A stretch of DNA of 64,000 nucleotides from an uncultured Clostridia bacterium (GTDB lineage Bacteria; Bacillota; Clostridia; UBA1212; UBA1255), in NCBI GenBank assembly GCA_904420095.1, contig CAJFUB010000028.1:1-64000 (forward strand), read 5' to 3'. Under the pieces are notes generated by a model that had not been told where the DNA came from, made no database searches, and worked only from the letters and a program-made list of their open reading frames with translations. Positions 42,030 to 51,131 of this stretch are shown here, in pieces (positions within the stretch are counted from its first letter, which is position 1; each line of letters opens with the position of its first letter). The position numbers and the translations under genes are program-made.

Positions 42030-42779
42030 ATGAAAATAAATGTGCAGGCACACAGAGGCGCCTCGGCTTACGCACCGGAAAATACCGCTCCTGCGTTCCG
42101 GCTGGCCGTTTCCATGGGAGCGGACGGAGTAGAAAACGACATCCGCCTTACGAAAGACGGCGTATACGTTCTGAGTCATGATTCCAACATCAACCGGATG
42201 TCGGATGGAAAGGGCGAGGTCGGCGAAATGACGTATGAGGAGCTTTTGCAGTACGATTTCGGCGTCCGCACGAACGCCAAGTTCAAGGGGACAAAAATCG
42301 CAACGCTTAAAGAGTTCCTGGAAATTGTCAAGGACATGCGCGTCATTAATATCGAGCTTAAGCCGTTTGCGCCGCATGAGGACAAAAATTATGCGTTCAA
42401 ATACCTGCACGATGCGCTGCTTCAATTCGGCTGTACGGAGCGCACGATCATATCCAGCTTCGACCATCAGGCGCTCAAGGAGCTCAAAGCGGCATATCCC
42501 GATCTCAGGACGGCGCTTTTATATGGGCACGGCATGTCGCCGGAAGAAACGATTTCCTTCGTACGGAGCTATAACGCGGACATTATCCATCCGCAGCTCG
42601 GAGCGGTCAATGAGAAGATTATGGAAGCGTGCAGGAAAAACGGAATCGAGGTAAACGTCTGGACGGTAGATTCCAACCATGATATCAAGCGCGCGATGGA
42701 GCTGGGCGTCACGGGAATCATTACGAACGTGCCCGATAAGGTATTGAATGTGCTGCGCGAAAACGGACTGCATGACTGA
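42030..42779 (+). CDS. Glycerophosphodiester phosphodiesterase
   Basis: A 249-residue cytoplasmic GDPD. AHRGASAYAPENT gives the catalytic His8 and metal Glu, DGVENDIRLTKDGVYVLSHD the second catalytic site, and the C-terminal VNVWTVDS plus GVTGIITNVPD close the barrel. It splits glycerophosphodiesters from phospholipid turnover into glycerol-3-phosphate and an alcohol. AAAGGAG precedes the ATG. The next gene overlaps its end. Confidence 0.9.
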   Translation: MKINVQAHRGASAYAPENTAPAFRLAVSMGADGVENDIRLTKDGVYVLSHDSNINRMSDGKGEVGEMTYEELLQYDFGVRTNAKFKGTKIATLKEFLEIVKDMRVINIELKPFAPHEDKNYAFKYLHDALLQFGCTERTIISSFDHQALKELKAAYPDLRTALLYGHGMSPEETISFVRSYNADIIHPQLGAVNEKIMEACRKNGIEVNVWTVDSNHDIKRAMELGVTGIITNVPDKVLNVLRENGLHD

Positions 42780-43527
42780 CATGGAGAAGCCGAGCCCTGA
42801 CAGAAAACCCATCGTCGGTCTTTTGCCGTCGGTAGACGACATGACCGGCGCGACAAAGCTGTCCGCCGCTTATACAAAAGCGGTGCTTGCGCATGGCGGC
42901 GTGCCTTTTCTCTTTTCTTTTTTGCAGGAGGAGCCGGATATGCGGCAGCTTGCGCAGCAGTGCGACGCGTTCCTGTTTACGGGCGGAATCGATCCCGATC
43001 CCGCCTTATACGGGGAGGAAAAGCTGAACGATACCGTAGAGATCAGCGATTGCCGGGACCGGCTGGAGTTTCCGCTTCTGAAAATGGCTCTGGAGCTTGA
43101 CCGCCCTGTGCTGGGGATCTGCCGCGGCATACAGGTTTTAAATGTAGCGCTTGGCGGTTCGCTTTATCAGGATCTGCCCGCGCAGCTGCCGGACGATCCT
43201 GTCTGCCATAGACAGAAAGCGGGATATCCGCAGGACGGCCATTTTGTGCAGATCGTGGAAAATACGCCTCTGCGAAAAATATTCGGAGAAGCGCGCGCCT
43301 TTGTCAATACGTACCACCATCAGGCAATCAAGACGCTTGCGCCCGGGCTTCTTACCATGGCTTCCGCAGACGACGGCATTGTCGAGGCGGTCTGCATGAA
43401 AGAAAGACCGTACGTTTTCGGCGTGCAGTGGCATCCGGAGCTGATTTACGGCGAAAGCAAAGGCTGCGATGCGATTTTTTCCTATTTTATCGCCTGCGCC
43501 AGGCAAAAAGAATCCGGGAACGGCTGA
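42772..43527 (+). CDS. Gamma-glutamyl hydrolase-type class I amidotransferase (PuuD-like)
   Basis: A 251-residue peptidase C26 member. The nucleophile is C117 (LGICRGIQVLNVALGGSLYQDLP is the family block), with the triad completed by His and Glu of GVQWHPE. Such enzymes hydrolyse gamma-glutamyl bonds, e.g. gamma-glutamyl-GABA. ATG 42772 lies inside the end of the preceding gene (ATGACTGA), suggesting coupling; ATG 42781 is an alternative. The stop lies inside the terminator hairpin. Confidence 0.85.
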   Translation: MTDMEKPSPDRKPIVGLLPSVDDMTGATKLSAAYTKAVLAHGGVPFLFSFLQEEPDMRQLAQQCDAFLFTGGIDPDPALYGEEKLNDTVEISDCRDRLEFPLLKMALELDRPVLGICRGIQVLNVALGGSLYQDLPAQLPDDPVCHRQKAGYPQDGHFVQIVENTPLRKIFGEARAFVNTYHHQAIKTLAPGLLTMASADDGIVEAVCMKERPYVFGVQWHPELIYGESKGCDAIFSYFIACARQKESGNG

Positions 43528-43551
43528 ACCCGAAGGTTCAGCCGTTCCCGG
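43514..43551. terminator. 17-bp hairpin terminator between convergent genes
   Basis: CCGGGAACGGCTGAACC, CGAA loop, and its exact complement. On the minus strand it is followed by TTCTTTTT, so it terminates dpaAB; on the plus strand the left arm is the last codons of the hydrolase gene. Confidence 0.8.
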
Positions 43552-43575
43552 AAGAGTCTGTGTAAGGAACAGCGA

Positions 43576-44160
43576 TTAAAGCAAAATCGGCTGAATCTGT
43601 TTTCCTTCGAGTGCGAAAGAGATCGTTTCGTTTACGAGGGAAAAGTCTGCCATGAGAGAAAAAGGCTTTTTGACGCTGTCATCCTGGCGGAATGGAACAA
43701 AAAAGAAATTCTTCATACCGAGAAGCGCGCCGATGTTTTTGGCGTTGGCGGCCAGACCATCGTTTGTAGAAACCGCGATTACTACAGGGCGGTTGTTGCG
43801 CAGGTGCGATTTACATGCCATTAATACCGGCGTATCGGTGATCGCATTTGCCAGCTTTGAGATCGTATTGCCGGTACAGGGCACGACGGCCACAATATCG
43901 AGCAGCTTTTTTGGACCGATCGGCTCCGCTTCTTTAATGGTGCAGATCGGCTCGTGGCCGGTGATCCGCACCAGCGTGTCGTATAATTCCTCCCTCGTCA
44001 TGAACCGTGTAGATGTTTCAGAAGAGGAATACGATAAAATCGGATAAACAACAGCGCCGCGCTTCACAAGATTGTCAGCGACGGCGGCGATATTTCTATG
44101 GGTGCAGAAAGAGCCGGTCACAGCCAGCCCGACCCGCAGGCCATCGAAGCATTCGAACAT
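43576..44160 (-). CDS. dpaB: Dipicolinate synthase subunit B (SpoVFB)
   Basis: A 194-residue flavoprotein of the Dfp/UbiX type: RVGLAVTGSFCTHRNIAAVADNL, PILSYSSSET, and VVPCTGNTISKLANAITDTP. With DpaA it converts dihydrodipicolinate-pathway intermediate to dipicolinic acid, the calcium chelator of the spore core, in the mother cell. GGGGTTGG precedes the ATG; 24 nt separate it from dpaA. Confidence 0.92.
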   Translation of the reverse strand: MFECFDGLRVGLAVTGSFCTHRNIAAVADNLVKRGAVVYPILSYSSSETSTRFMTREELYDTLVRITGHEPICTIKEAEPIGPKKLLDIVAVVPCTGNTISKLANAITDTPVLMACKSHLRNNRPVVIAVSTNDGLAANAKNIGALLGMKNFFFVPFRQDDSVKKPFSLMADFSLVNETISFALEGKQIQPILL

Positions 44161-44184
44161 TTTACCAACCCCTTATATAAATAT

Positions 44185-45060
44185 TTACATGTTTTTCTCG
44201 TGGAGTATATTGTATATAACCTTTTGTATGATCTGCGCCGCGCCTGCGGGCGCGACCTTTCCGGGAAGAGAAAGCGCGTGGATCGTCCGGATGCGGCGCT
44301 TGGCCGCGTATTCAAAATCGGTGCCGCCCGGCATGGAGGCAAGATCGATCAGAAGTGCTTCCCGGTTCATGCAGTCCAGTAGCTCGCGGTCAAAAATCAG
44401 AGCCGGAACGGTATTGTATACGAGCAGCGCTTCCGGGAGAATCCTGCGCAGATGGGAATACGTGCAGGACTTCAGGCCTTCTGCTTCACAGATTGCAAAA
44501 TCACGGCTGCTTCTGGCGGCTACCGTTACGTCCGCTCCCACACGCTGCATCAGGCGTGCAAGCGTAGAGCCTACGCGGCCCATGCCGCACACAACCGTAC
44601 GAAGTCCTCGAATCGTATAGGGCAGCTCCTCCATAGCAATCTGCAGTGCGCCTTCCGCGGTAGGAACCGAGTTTAAGACGGCAAGATCATCGCGCTGCAG
44701 AAGATCCGCGGACACAGCGCCGACGCCGCTCAGGGCAAGCGGAATGCGTCCCCCGATCAGGAGGCCGCCGAAGCTGCTTTCCCGTATCACATCAGCGATT
44801 TTGGCAATTTCGATTTTTTCGGGATGGAACGGGGCATTCAGATAGGTTCCGTCACCTGAGGTAAAAGGCATCGGTCCTACAGCAATATCAGAAAGCGCGA
44901 ACGCTTCGCGCAGATCGGAGCAGCGCTGCGAAATTTTCCCCGTATTGTCCAGCGCAAACGTATGGACCTCATGTCCGTCTTCCGAAAGAAGCTCCGATAA
45001 TTTCACGTTTCTCATGTCTCCGCCGATGATCGAAAATCGGTACGTCTTCTGTGCGTCCAT
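44185..45060 (-). CDS. dpaA: Dipicolinate synthase subunit A (SpoVFA)
   Basis: A 291-residue subunit with an N-terminal lobe (RFSIIGGDMRNVKLSELLSE, GPMPFTSGDGTYLNAPFHP) and an NAD-binding lobe (VVCGMGRVGSTLARLMQRVG, VTVAARS). It provides the dehydrogenase half of dipicolinate synthase. ATG 45060 has GAGGCAGAGAGA upstream; the frame open to 45090 is an unlikely start. A SigK-like promoter precedes it, matching its known mother-cell timing. Confidence 0.92.
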   Translation of the reverse strand: MDAQKTYRFSIIGGDMRNVKLSELLSEDGHEVHTFALDNTGKISQRCSDLREAFALSDIAVGPMPFTSGDGTYLNAPFHPEKIEIAKIADVIRESSFGGLLIGGRIPLALSGVGAVSADLLQRDDLAVLNSVPTAEGALQIAMEELPYTIRGLRTVVCGMGRVGSTLARLMQRVGADVTVAARSSRDFAICEAEGLKSCTYSHLRRILPEALLVYNTVPALIFDRELLDCMNREALLIDLASMPGGTDFEYAAKRRIRTIHALSLPGKVAPAGAAQIIQKVIYNILHEKNM

Positions 45061-45092
45061 TCTCTCTGCCTCTTTAAAACAGCAATTCACTA

Positions 45093-45120
45093 TATAGTAT
45101 GAAGCCGGGCGGCGAACCGT
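45093..45120 (-). promoter_or_regulatory. SigK-like sporulation promoter of dpaAB
   Basis: On the minus strand CATACTATA (45101-45093) fits the SigK -10 consensus CATAnnnTA, and AC (45120-45119) lies 17 nt upstream as the -35 core. It also resembles a SigE -10. The position, about 40 nt before dpaA, is right. Confidence 0.6.
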
Positions 45121-45165
45121 TCCCGGAATGCGGAGGAATCGTTTGCAAAAATAATGATTAACCGG

Positions 45166-45194
45166 TTGACAATCTGATAGATCTGTATTACAAT
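45166..45194 (+). promoter_or_regulatory. Promoter of the marR-ABC exporter operon
   Basis: TTGACA (45166-45171), 17-nt spacer, TACAAT (45189-45194). Confidence 0.8.
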
Positions 45195-45199
45195 AGCCC

Positions 45200-45232
45200 G
45201 GACAATTAGTTAATCGATTAACTTACTTGTCC
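45200..45232. promoter_or_regulatory. Nested palindromic operator for the MarR regulator
   Basis: The perfect 14-bp palindrome GTTAATCGATTAAC (45209-45222) is enclosed by a second inverted repeat, GGACAA (45200-45205) with TTGTCC (45227-45232). It starts 6 nt after the -10, so repressor binding would block initiation. ATTAACCGGTTGAC at 45157-45170 is a related half-site over the -35. Confidence 0.75.
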
Positions 45233-45262
45233 AATAGAAAGAAGGAAAGGAGCTGATTGCTT

Positions 45263-45751
45263 ATGAATAAAAAGAACGGCGCAAAAATACCGCCGCCGCT
45301 GGAGGGAAACAACGGGGCGGCTCTGCAGTGGAAAATGCGCAATATTTCGCATGCCAGAATGCATGTGGTAACGGATATGCTTTCCGAATACGGCTTGCAT
45401 TATACATATCCCAGGATTCTCGGAACGATCCGTTATCGTGCGGGCGCCACGCAGAAGGAGCTTGCAGACGAACTGAATACTTCGCCGGCCGCAATGTCGG
45501 TCTCCGTAAAACGCCTGCAAAAGGCCGGACTGATAGAAAAAATGTCGGATGCATCGGATTCCCGCATCAATATCATTCGTTTAACGGAGAAAGGGCTTCG
45601 AATCCACGACGATACGTTTGATAAGACGCTTGCGATCGACCGAAAGATGCTGGACGGCTTTACCGAAGCGGAAACGCAGGAGCTGTTTGCATATCTGGAC
45701 AGGGTCCAGAGCAATATTGATAAAATGAGAGGAAGGGAAACGGATTTATGA
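45263..45751 (+). CDS. MarR-family transcriptional repressor
   Basis: A 162-residue winged-helix regulator: TYPRILGTIRYRAGATQKEL, ADELNTSPAAMSVSVKRLQK, LIEKMSDASDSRINIIRLTE. The wing motif D.R...I.LT is present. It is first in an operon with two ABC exporter genes and likely represses it until a drug or toxic ligand binds. ATG 45263 follows GGAG at about 11 nt; TTG 45257 is possible. Overlaps the next gene by 4 nt. Confidence 0.88.
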   Translation: MNKKNGAKIPPPLEGNNGAALQWKMRNISHARMHVVTDMLSEYGLHYTYPRILGTIRYRAGATQKELADELNTSPAAMSVSVKRLQKAGLIEKMSDASDSRINIIRLTEKGLRIHDDTFDKTLAIDRKMLDGFTEAETQELFAYLDRVQSNIDKMRGRETDL

Positions 45752-47538
45752 TCAAGAGACTAGCGGCCTATTTTAAAAATTATAAGCTGCCCGCCATCCT
45801 GTGTCCGGTACTGATGCTTTTCGAGGTGATGGGAGACGTTGCGATGCCCTGGCTGATGGCGCAGATCCTGAACCGAGTAGACGTATCGCGCGCGGCGGAA
45901 TTTACCACGGCGGATATTTATTACGTACTGAAGATCGGCGGACTGATGGTGCTTGTGTCGCTGATCGCAATGTTCTGCGGGGCGTACAGCAGCCGGCTTG
46001 CCGCAATCGCCTCCCAGGGCGCCGGAGCGGAGCTGCGGGAGGACCTTTTTGTAAAAATACAGAAATTTTCCTTTTCAAATATCGATTATTTCAGTATCCC
46101 ATCGCTGATTACGCGCCTTACGACGGACGTCAACAATCTCCAGCAAACGGGGATGATGTGTCTGCGCATGCTTGTCCGTTCTCCGTTTATGTTCCTGTTT
46201 GCGCTGATCATGTCGATCTCGATTCATGCGGAGCTTGCCTGCGTATTTTTGATCGCGATTCCGCTGCTGACCATAGCGGTCGTGGTGATTATGAAAAAGG
46301 CGCACCCGCGTTTTATGGCGTTTCAGGATAAAATCGACGATCTGAACACGTCGGTACAGGAAAACCTGACGAATATCCGCGTCGTTAAATCCTTTGTCCG
46401 CGGCGATTATGAGAAAAAGAAATTTAAAAAGTCTAACGACGATCTGACCGCGACGGGAATCCGCGCGGTGAAGCTTGTCATTCTGAATATGCCGATCATG
46501 CAGCTGATCGTATATATCTGTATTATTGCAATCCTGTTTTTCGGAGGCAGAGTCGTTGTAGATACGGGCCTGGCGGAGCTGACCGGAAAGGTTTACGAAT
46601 CCACGGGGCTGCAGGCAGGCGACCTGCTCAGTCTGATTTCTTATGTAACGCAGATTCTGTCGTCGCTGATGATGCTTTCGATGCTGTTCCTGCAATTTAC
46701 AAGAGCCAGAGCCTCGGGACAGCGCGTCCTGGAAGTCCTGGATACGAAAATCGACATTACGGATCCGGAGAATGCTCTTACGGAGGTTCCGGACGGCTCG
46801 ATCGATTTTGAAAACGTGTCGTTCCGCTATCGTATGGGTTCCGGAGAGGATACGCTCAGCGGGATCAATCTGCATATTCGATCCGGGGAAACTATTGGAA
46901 TCATCGGTTCGACCGGTTCCGCAAAGACGACTCTGGTGCAGCTGATTCCGCGGCTTTACGACGTTACGGAGGGGCGGATTAAAGTCGGCGGCCACGACGT
47001 AAAAGAGTATGCGCTGGAGCCGCTTCATGACGCGGTTGCCATGGTGCTCCAGAAAAACACGCTTTTCTCCGGGACGGTCCGCGACAATATGCGCTGGGGC
47101 GATCCCGACGCGAGCGATGAGGAAATTCGTGAAGCCTGCGAGCATGCGCAGGCCTGGGACTTCGTCAGCAAGCTTCCGGAGGGGTTGGACACGGATTTGA
47201 GCCAGGGCGGAGCGAATCTTTCCGGAGGTCAGAAGCAGCGTCTGTGCATCGCGCGGGCACTGCTGAAGCATCCCAAGATTATTATCCTGGACGACTCCAC
47301 GAGCGCGGTGGATACCGCAACGGACGCGAAAATCCGTCAGGCATTTTCGGAAGAGCTCGGCGGAATTACGACGCTTATTATCGCACAGCGAATCACCTCC
47401 ATCTCCAACGCGGACCGGATTATCGTGCTGGACGATGGTAAAATCAATGCGGTCGGCACGCATGAAGAGCTGATGGAAACGAATGAAATTTATCGGGACG
47501 TATACACGTCGCAGCAGGAAGGAGTGATTTCCGAATGA
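45748..47538 (+). CDS. ABC multidrug exporter, half-transporter with degenerate catalytic site
   Basis: A 596-residue half-transporter: six membrane helices (about 15-320) then an ATPase. Walker A is GSTGSAKTT (387-395), signature LSGGQ 491-495, and Walker B ILDDSTS, where the usual catalytic Glu is Asp (D516). The switch from E to D in one partner is typical of heterodimeric exporters of the TM287/288, BmrCD and EfrCD kind, in which only one ATP site is active. It exports drugs or lipids from the inner leaflet. Translationally coupled to marR and to its partner by ATGA overlaps. Confidence 0.9.
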   Translation: MIKRLAAYFKNYKLPAILCPVLMLFEVMGDVAMPWLMAQILNRVDVSRAAEFTTADIYYVLKIGGLMVLVSLIAMFCGAYSSRLAAIASQGAGAELREDLFVKIQKFSFSNIDYFSIPSLITRLTTDVNNLQQTGMMCLRMLVRSPFMFLFALIMSISIHAELACVFLIAIPLLTIAVVVIMKKAHPRFMAFQDKIDDLNTSVQENLTNIRVVKSFVRGDYEKKKFKKSNDDLTATGIRAVKLVILNMPIMQLIVYICIIAILFFGGRVVVDTGLAELTGKVYESTGLQAGDLLSLISYVTQILSSLMMLSMLFLQFTRARASGQRVLEVLDTKIDITDPENALTEVPDGSIDFENVSFRYRMGSGEDTLSGINLHIRSGETIGIIGSTGSAKTTLVQLIPRLYDVTEGRIKVGGHDVKEYALEPLHDAVAMVLQKNTLFSGTVRDNMRWGDPDASDEEIREACEHAQAWDFVSKLPEGLDTDLSQGGANLSGGQKQRLCIARALLKHPKIIILDDSTSAVDTATDAKIRQAFSEELGGITTLIIAQRITSISNADRIIVLDDGKINAVGTHEELMETNEIYRDVYTSQQEGVISE

Positions 47539-49538
47539 GTACTGAGCCGAAGAAAAACTCCGGCGGCCCGGGCGGCCCCGGCAGGCACGGCTTTCGCAAG
47601 CCGAAGAATACGAAAAAAACGCTTTTTCGCATGTTTTCCTATCTTTCCGGAAACGTGCCGCTTCTGACCGTGGCATTTATCATGATTATTTTGAGCGCGC
47701 TGGCGGGCGTCGCGGCTTCTTACATTCTGAAGCCGCTGATCAATAACCTGACCAGCAACCTGAAGGCATATATCGACAGCGGGCTGGCCAGCGATGAGGC
47801 GCGGCGCCTGATCCTTACGGATCTGGGGAAAAATCTTGCCGCGATGGGCGCCATTTATCTGACCGGCGCGGTCGGCACGTACGTTTCCAGCCGCGTTATG
47901 GTTTCCGTTGCTCAGAAAACGGCCAACAAGATGAGAAAGGAGCTCTTTGAACATCTGCAGGATCTTCCGGTCAGTTATTTCGATAAGCATCCCCACGGAG
48001 AGATTATGAGCCGTTTTACAAACGATATGGATAACGTCTCGATGGCGCTGGAGCAAAGCCTGTCGCAGACGGTTACTTCACTGATTTCCGTCGTCGGAAC
48101 CTTTGTCATGATGCTGGTGCTAAGCCCGTTCCTGACAATATTTGTCGTTCTGATGCTGCTTCTGATGCTTTTTATAGTAAAAAAGATCGGCGGCAAAAGC
48201 GCGCGGTACTTCCGCGGACAGCAGGCGGCGCTGGGCGATCTGGACGGCTACATCGAGGAAATGATGCAGGGCCAGAAGGTTGTGAAGGTTTTCAATCATG
48301 AAAACGCGGCAAACGAAGAATTTATCAAGAAGAACAACAGCCTGAAGGACGCAGCGGTGAGCGCGCAGACCTTTGCCAATATTATAATGCCGATTATGGG
48401 AAATCTTTCTTACCTGCATTACGCGCTGACGGCGACGATCGGCGCTGTCATGATTGTGAATCCGATGGGATGGGGAATCTTTGCCGCCACAACAATCGGC
48501 GATGTCGCCGCCTTCCTGCAATATACCAGGCAGTTCTCCCAGCCGATCACGCAGATTTCAAATCAGATGAATATGCTGCTGTCCGCCCTGGCAGGCGCAG
48601 AGCGAATTTTCGAGGTTTTAGATGAACAGGTGGAATCGGACGAGGGAAAGACGGTTCTCGTTCTTGCGGAGAAAAAACAGGATGGCACACTTTTCGAGGT
48701 TCCCGGAGATCCGTTTGAAAATTTTGCATCAACCTTTGAAAACGAAAGCGGAAAATTCCTGGCCTGGAAGGTGCCGGAGGAAGGGGGAGACCGGCTTGTG
48801 GAGCTGCACGGCGACGTGCGCTTTACCAATGTCGTATTTTCTTATATCCCTGGGCATATTGTGCTGAACGACGTTTCTCTGTACGCAAGACCGGGACAGA
48901 AGATCGCGTTTGTCGGCTCTACAGGCGCCGGGAAAACGACGATTACGAATCTGATCAACCGGTTTTACGAAATTCAGGAGGGAACGATCACGTACGACGG
49001 AATTGATGTGCGCGAGATTAAAAAGGACGATCTGCGGCGTACGCTTGGAATCGTACTGCAGGATGTCCATTTGTTCCGCGGCACGATCCGCGACAATATC
49101 CGGTATGGAAAATTAAACGCTACGGATGAGGAGATCGTGCGTGCCGCAAAAATTGCAAACGCGCATTCCTTCATCAAGCGTCTTCCGGATGGGTACGACA
49201 CGGTGCTTACTGCAGACGGTACAAACCTGTCCCAGGGACAGCGCCAGCTGCTTTCCATTGCACGCGCCGCCGTTGCGGATCCTCCGGTTATTATCCTTGA
49301 CGAGGCAACCTCTTCCATCGATACAAGAACGGAGCATCTGATCGAGGACGGCATGGATAAACTGATGATGGGACGGACGACGTTTGTGATTGCCCACCGG
49401 CTTTCTACGGTACGGAACTCTAACGCAATCATGGTGCTTGAGCTCGGCAGGATTATTGAGCGCGGCGATCATGACGATCTGCTTGCACAGCGCGGACGGT
49501 ATTACAGCCTTTATACCGGAAAGGCAGAATTGACGTGA
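47535..49538 (+). CDS. ABC multidrug exporter, catalytic half-transporter
   Basis: A 667-residue partner. A Gly/Pro-rich N-terminal tail (NSGGPGGPGRHGFRKPKNTK) precedes six membrane helices; the ATPase has Walker A GSTGAGKTT (461-469), signature LSQGQ 565-569 and Walker B ILDEATS with catalytic E590. An insert of about 60 residues between the membrane domain and the ATPase (ESDEGKTVLVLAEKKQDGTL) is seen in this subfamily. It forms the heterodimer with the preceding protein. A terminator follows 23 nt after the stop. Confidence 0.9.
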   Translation: MSTEPKKNSGGPGGPGRHGFRKPKNTKKTLFRMFSYLSGNVPLLTVAFIMIILSALAGVAASYILKPLINNLTSNLKAYIDSGLASDEARRLILTDLGKNLAAMGAIYLTGAVGTYVSSRVMVSVAQKTANKMRKELFEHLQDLPVSYFDKHPHGEIMSRFTNDMDNVSMALEQSLSQTVTSLISVVGTFVMMLVLSPFLTIFVVLMLLLMLFIVKKIGGKSARYFRGQQAALGDLDGYIEEMMQGQKVVKVFNHENAANEEFIKKNNSLKDAAVSAQTFANIIMPIMGNLSYLHYALTATIGAVMIVNPMGWGIFAATTIGDVAAFLQYTRQFSQPITQISNQMNMLLSALAGAERIFEVLDEQVESDEGKTVLVLAEKKQDGTLFEVPGDPFENFASTFENESGKFLAWKVPEEGGDRLVELHGDVRFTNVVFSYIPGHIVLNDVSLYARPGQKIAFVGSTGAGKTTITNLINRFYEIQEGTITYDGIDVREIKKDDLRRTLGIVLQDVHLFRGTIRDNIRYGKLNATDEEIVRAAKIANAHSFIKRLPDGYDTVLTADGTNLSQGQRQLLSIARAAVADPPVIILDEATSSIDTRTEHLIEDGMDKLMMGRTTFVIAHRLSTVRNSNAIMVLELGRIIERGDHDDLLAQRGRYYSLYTGKAELT

Positions 49539-49560
49539 GCCGAGACTGATCGCAACGCAA

Positions 49561-49591
49561 CCCCGGATGCGGCGCAGTATCCGGGGTTTTT
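49561..49591 (+). terminator. Terminator of the exporter operon
   Basis: CCCCGGAT and ATCCGGGG stem followed by TTTTT. Confidence 0.85.
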
Positions 49592-49627
49592 GATTAAAAA
49601 TTTTACGCGGCTTTGATCAAAAACGGA

Positions 49628-49656
49628 TTGCTTTTTTCTTCGTATTTTTTTATAGT
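49628..49656 (+). promoter_or_regulatory. Promoter of the HAD phosphatase gene
   Basis: TTGCTT (49628-49633), 17-nt spacer, TATAGT (49651-49656). Confidence 0.5.
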
Positions 49657-49696
49657 AAAGAGTGTACAATTATAAATAGGCAGGGAGTGAATCGTT

Positions 49697-50494
49697 ATAG
49701 ATATTTTAAGGGAAAAACAAGGGTATATCTGCGATATGGACGGCGTCATCTATCACGGGAACCGTCTGCTTCCGGGCGTCAAGGAATTTGTGGAATGGCT
49801 TTACAGAGAAAACAAAAAATTTCTGTTTCTGACGAACGGCAGCGGATATTCACCGAAGGATTTGCAAATGAAGCTGCGCCGGATGGGGCTGGAGGTCGAC
49901 GAAAGCCATTTTTATACGAGCGCGCTGGCAACGGCAAAATTTATCAGCTCCCAGAATCCTGGCTGCAGCGCCTTTGTAATCGGGGAGCCCGGTCTGTTCA
50001 ATGCGCTGCACGACGCCGGGATTACGATTAATACGGTCGATCCGGATTACGTCATTGTGGGGGAGACGAACAATTATAATTACGACAGTATCTGCAGGGC
50101 GGTGCAGCACGTATTGAACGGCTCCAAGCTGATCGGCACGAACACGGATCTTACAGCTCCTTTGGAGAATGGGATCGTACCGGCCTGCCGGGCGCTGATT
50201 TCTCCGATTGAAATGGCCACGGGGAAATCCGCCTATTATGTGGGAAAGCCGAATCCGCTGATGATGCGTACGGGACTGAAAATGCTGGGCGTCCATTCTC
50301 AGGACGCCGCAATTATCGGAGACCGGATGGATACCGATATTATTGCCGGCATCGAAAGCGGTTTGGATACCGTACTTGTCCTGACCGGCGTGACCTCGCG
50401 CGAGACCATGCAGCGCTATCCGTACCGCCCCAGACTCGTTCTGGAAAACGTGGGAGATATTCCGCCGGCCTCGGACCGGGCGCCGGCGCTTTAA
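49697..50494 (+). CDS. HAD-IIA (NagD-like) phosphatase with apparent AUA start
   Basis: A 265-residue sugar- or nucleotide-phosphatase of the NagD type: [17 protein letters not shown] (Asp nucleophile loop), [31 protein letters not shown] and [20 protein letters not shown]. No ATG, GTG or TTG lies between the upstream in-frame TGA and the catalytic loop. The first ATG (49736) is the M of DMDG, which would cut off the nucleophilic Asp. GGGAG ends 9 nt before ATA 49697, which gives [16 protein letters not shown]. So it seems to start at AUA, unless a base was lost after GTG 49687. The substrate is unknown. Confidence 0.75.
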   Translation: MDILREKQGYICDMDGVIYHGNRLLPGVKEFVEWLYRENKKFLFLTNGSGYSPKDLQMKLRRMGLEVDESHFYTSALATAKFISSQNPGCSAFVIGEPGLFNALHDAGITINTVDPDYVIVGETNNYNYDSICRAVQHVLNGSKLIGTNTDLTAPLENGIVPACRALISPIEMATGKSAYYVGKPNPLMMRTGLKMLGVHSQDAAIIGDRMDTDIIAGIESGLDTVLVLTGVTSRETMQRYPYRPRLVLENVGDIPPASDRAPAL

Positions 50495-50519
50495 AATTTT
50501 TGGCAGCGGGGGGGATTTT

Positions 50520-51122
50520 ATGACGCTGAAAGAAAAAATGGCAGGCGGAGAAATTTATTTCTGTTCCGATCCGGAGCTCATGGCCGAACAGGAAAAATGC
50601 CTGGAGAAATTATATGATTTTAATGCAACGCGTCCTTCTGAGCATGAAAAGCGCGCGGCGCTTCTGAAGGAGCTGTTTGCATCGGTGGGAGAGGGCTGCT
50701 ACGTCGAGCCGCCGCTTCACACGAACTGGGGCAGAAATACGCATTTCGGAAATCACGTATATGCAAATTTCAATCTCACGCTTGTAGACGATACGGATAT
50801 TTATGTAGGGGATTACGTAATGTTTGGGCCAAATGTCACAGTCGCGACGGCCGGTCATCCCGTAAATCCCGAGCTGCGCCGCAAAGCCGCGCAGTTCAAC
50901 ATTCCCGTCCGGATTGGGAATAACGTCTGGATCGGCGCGGGCGCCGTGATTTTGCCTGGCGTGCAGATCGGTGAAAATTCTGTGATCGGCGCAGGCAGCA
51001 TAGTGACAAAGGATGTGCCGCCGAACGTCGTCGCAGTAGGAAATCCGTGCCGTATCCTTCGGGAGATCGGCGAGCATGACGCAGTATATTATTATAAAAA
51101 CAGGAAAATCGTGACGGAGTGA
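50520..51122 (+). CDS. Maltose/galactoside-type sugar O-acetyltransferase
   Basis: A 200-residue left-handed beta-helix acetyltransferase (LacA/Maa/NodL group). It has an N-terminal helical lid ([20 protein letters not shown]), hexapeptide repeats ([40 protein letters not shown]), the catalytic His in TAGHPVNPE, and [11 protein letters not shown] at the end. It acetylates sugars with acetyl-CoA, maybe to detoxify non-metabolisable sugars. GGGGGGGA precedes the ATG. Follows the HAD gene by 25 nt. Confidence 0.9.
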   Translation: MTLKEKMAGGEIYFCSDPELMAEQEKCLEKLYDFNATRPSEHEKRAALLKELFASVGEGCYVEPPLHTNWGRNTHFGNHVYANFNLTLVDDTDIYVGDYVMFGPNVTVATAGHPVNPELRRKAAQFNIPVRIGNNVWIGAGAVILPGVQIGENSVIGAGSIVTKDVPPNVVAVGNPCRILREIGEHDAVYYYKNRKIVTE

Positions 51123-51131
51123 GGATCTCCC

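Noticed and set aside
46075-47676. 533-codon minus-strand frame opposite the first ABC exporter gene
   Set aside because: Mirror frame of a strongly conserved ATPase; composition typical of an antisense shadow.
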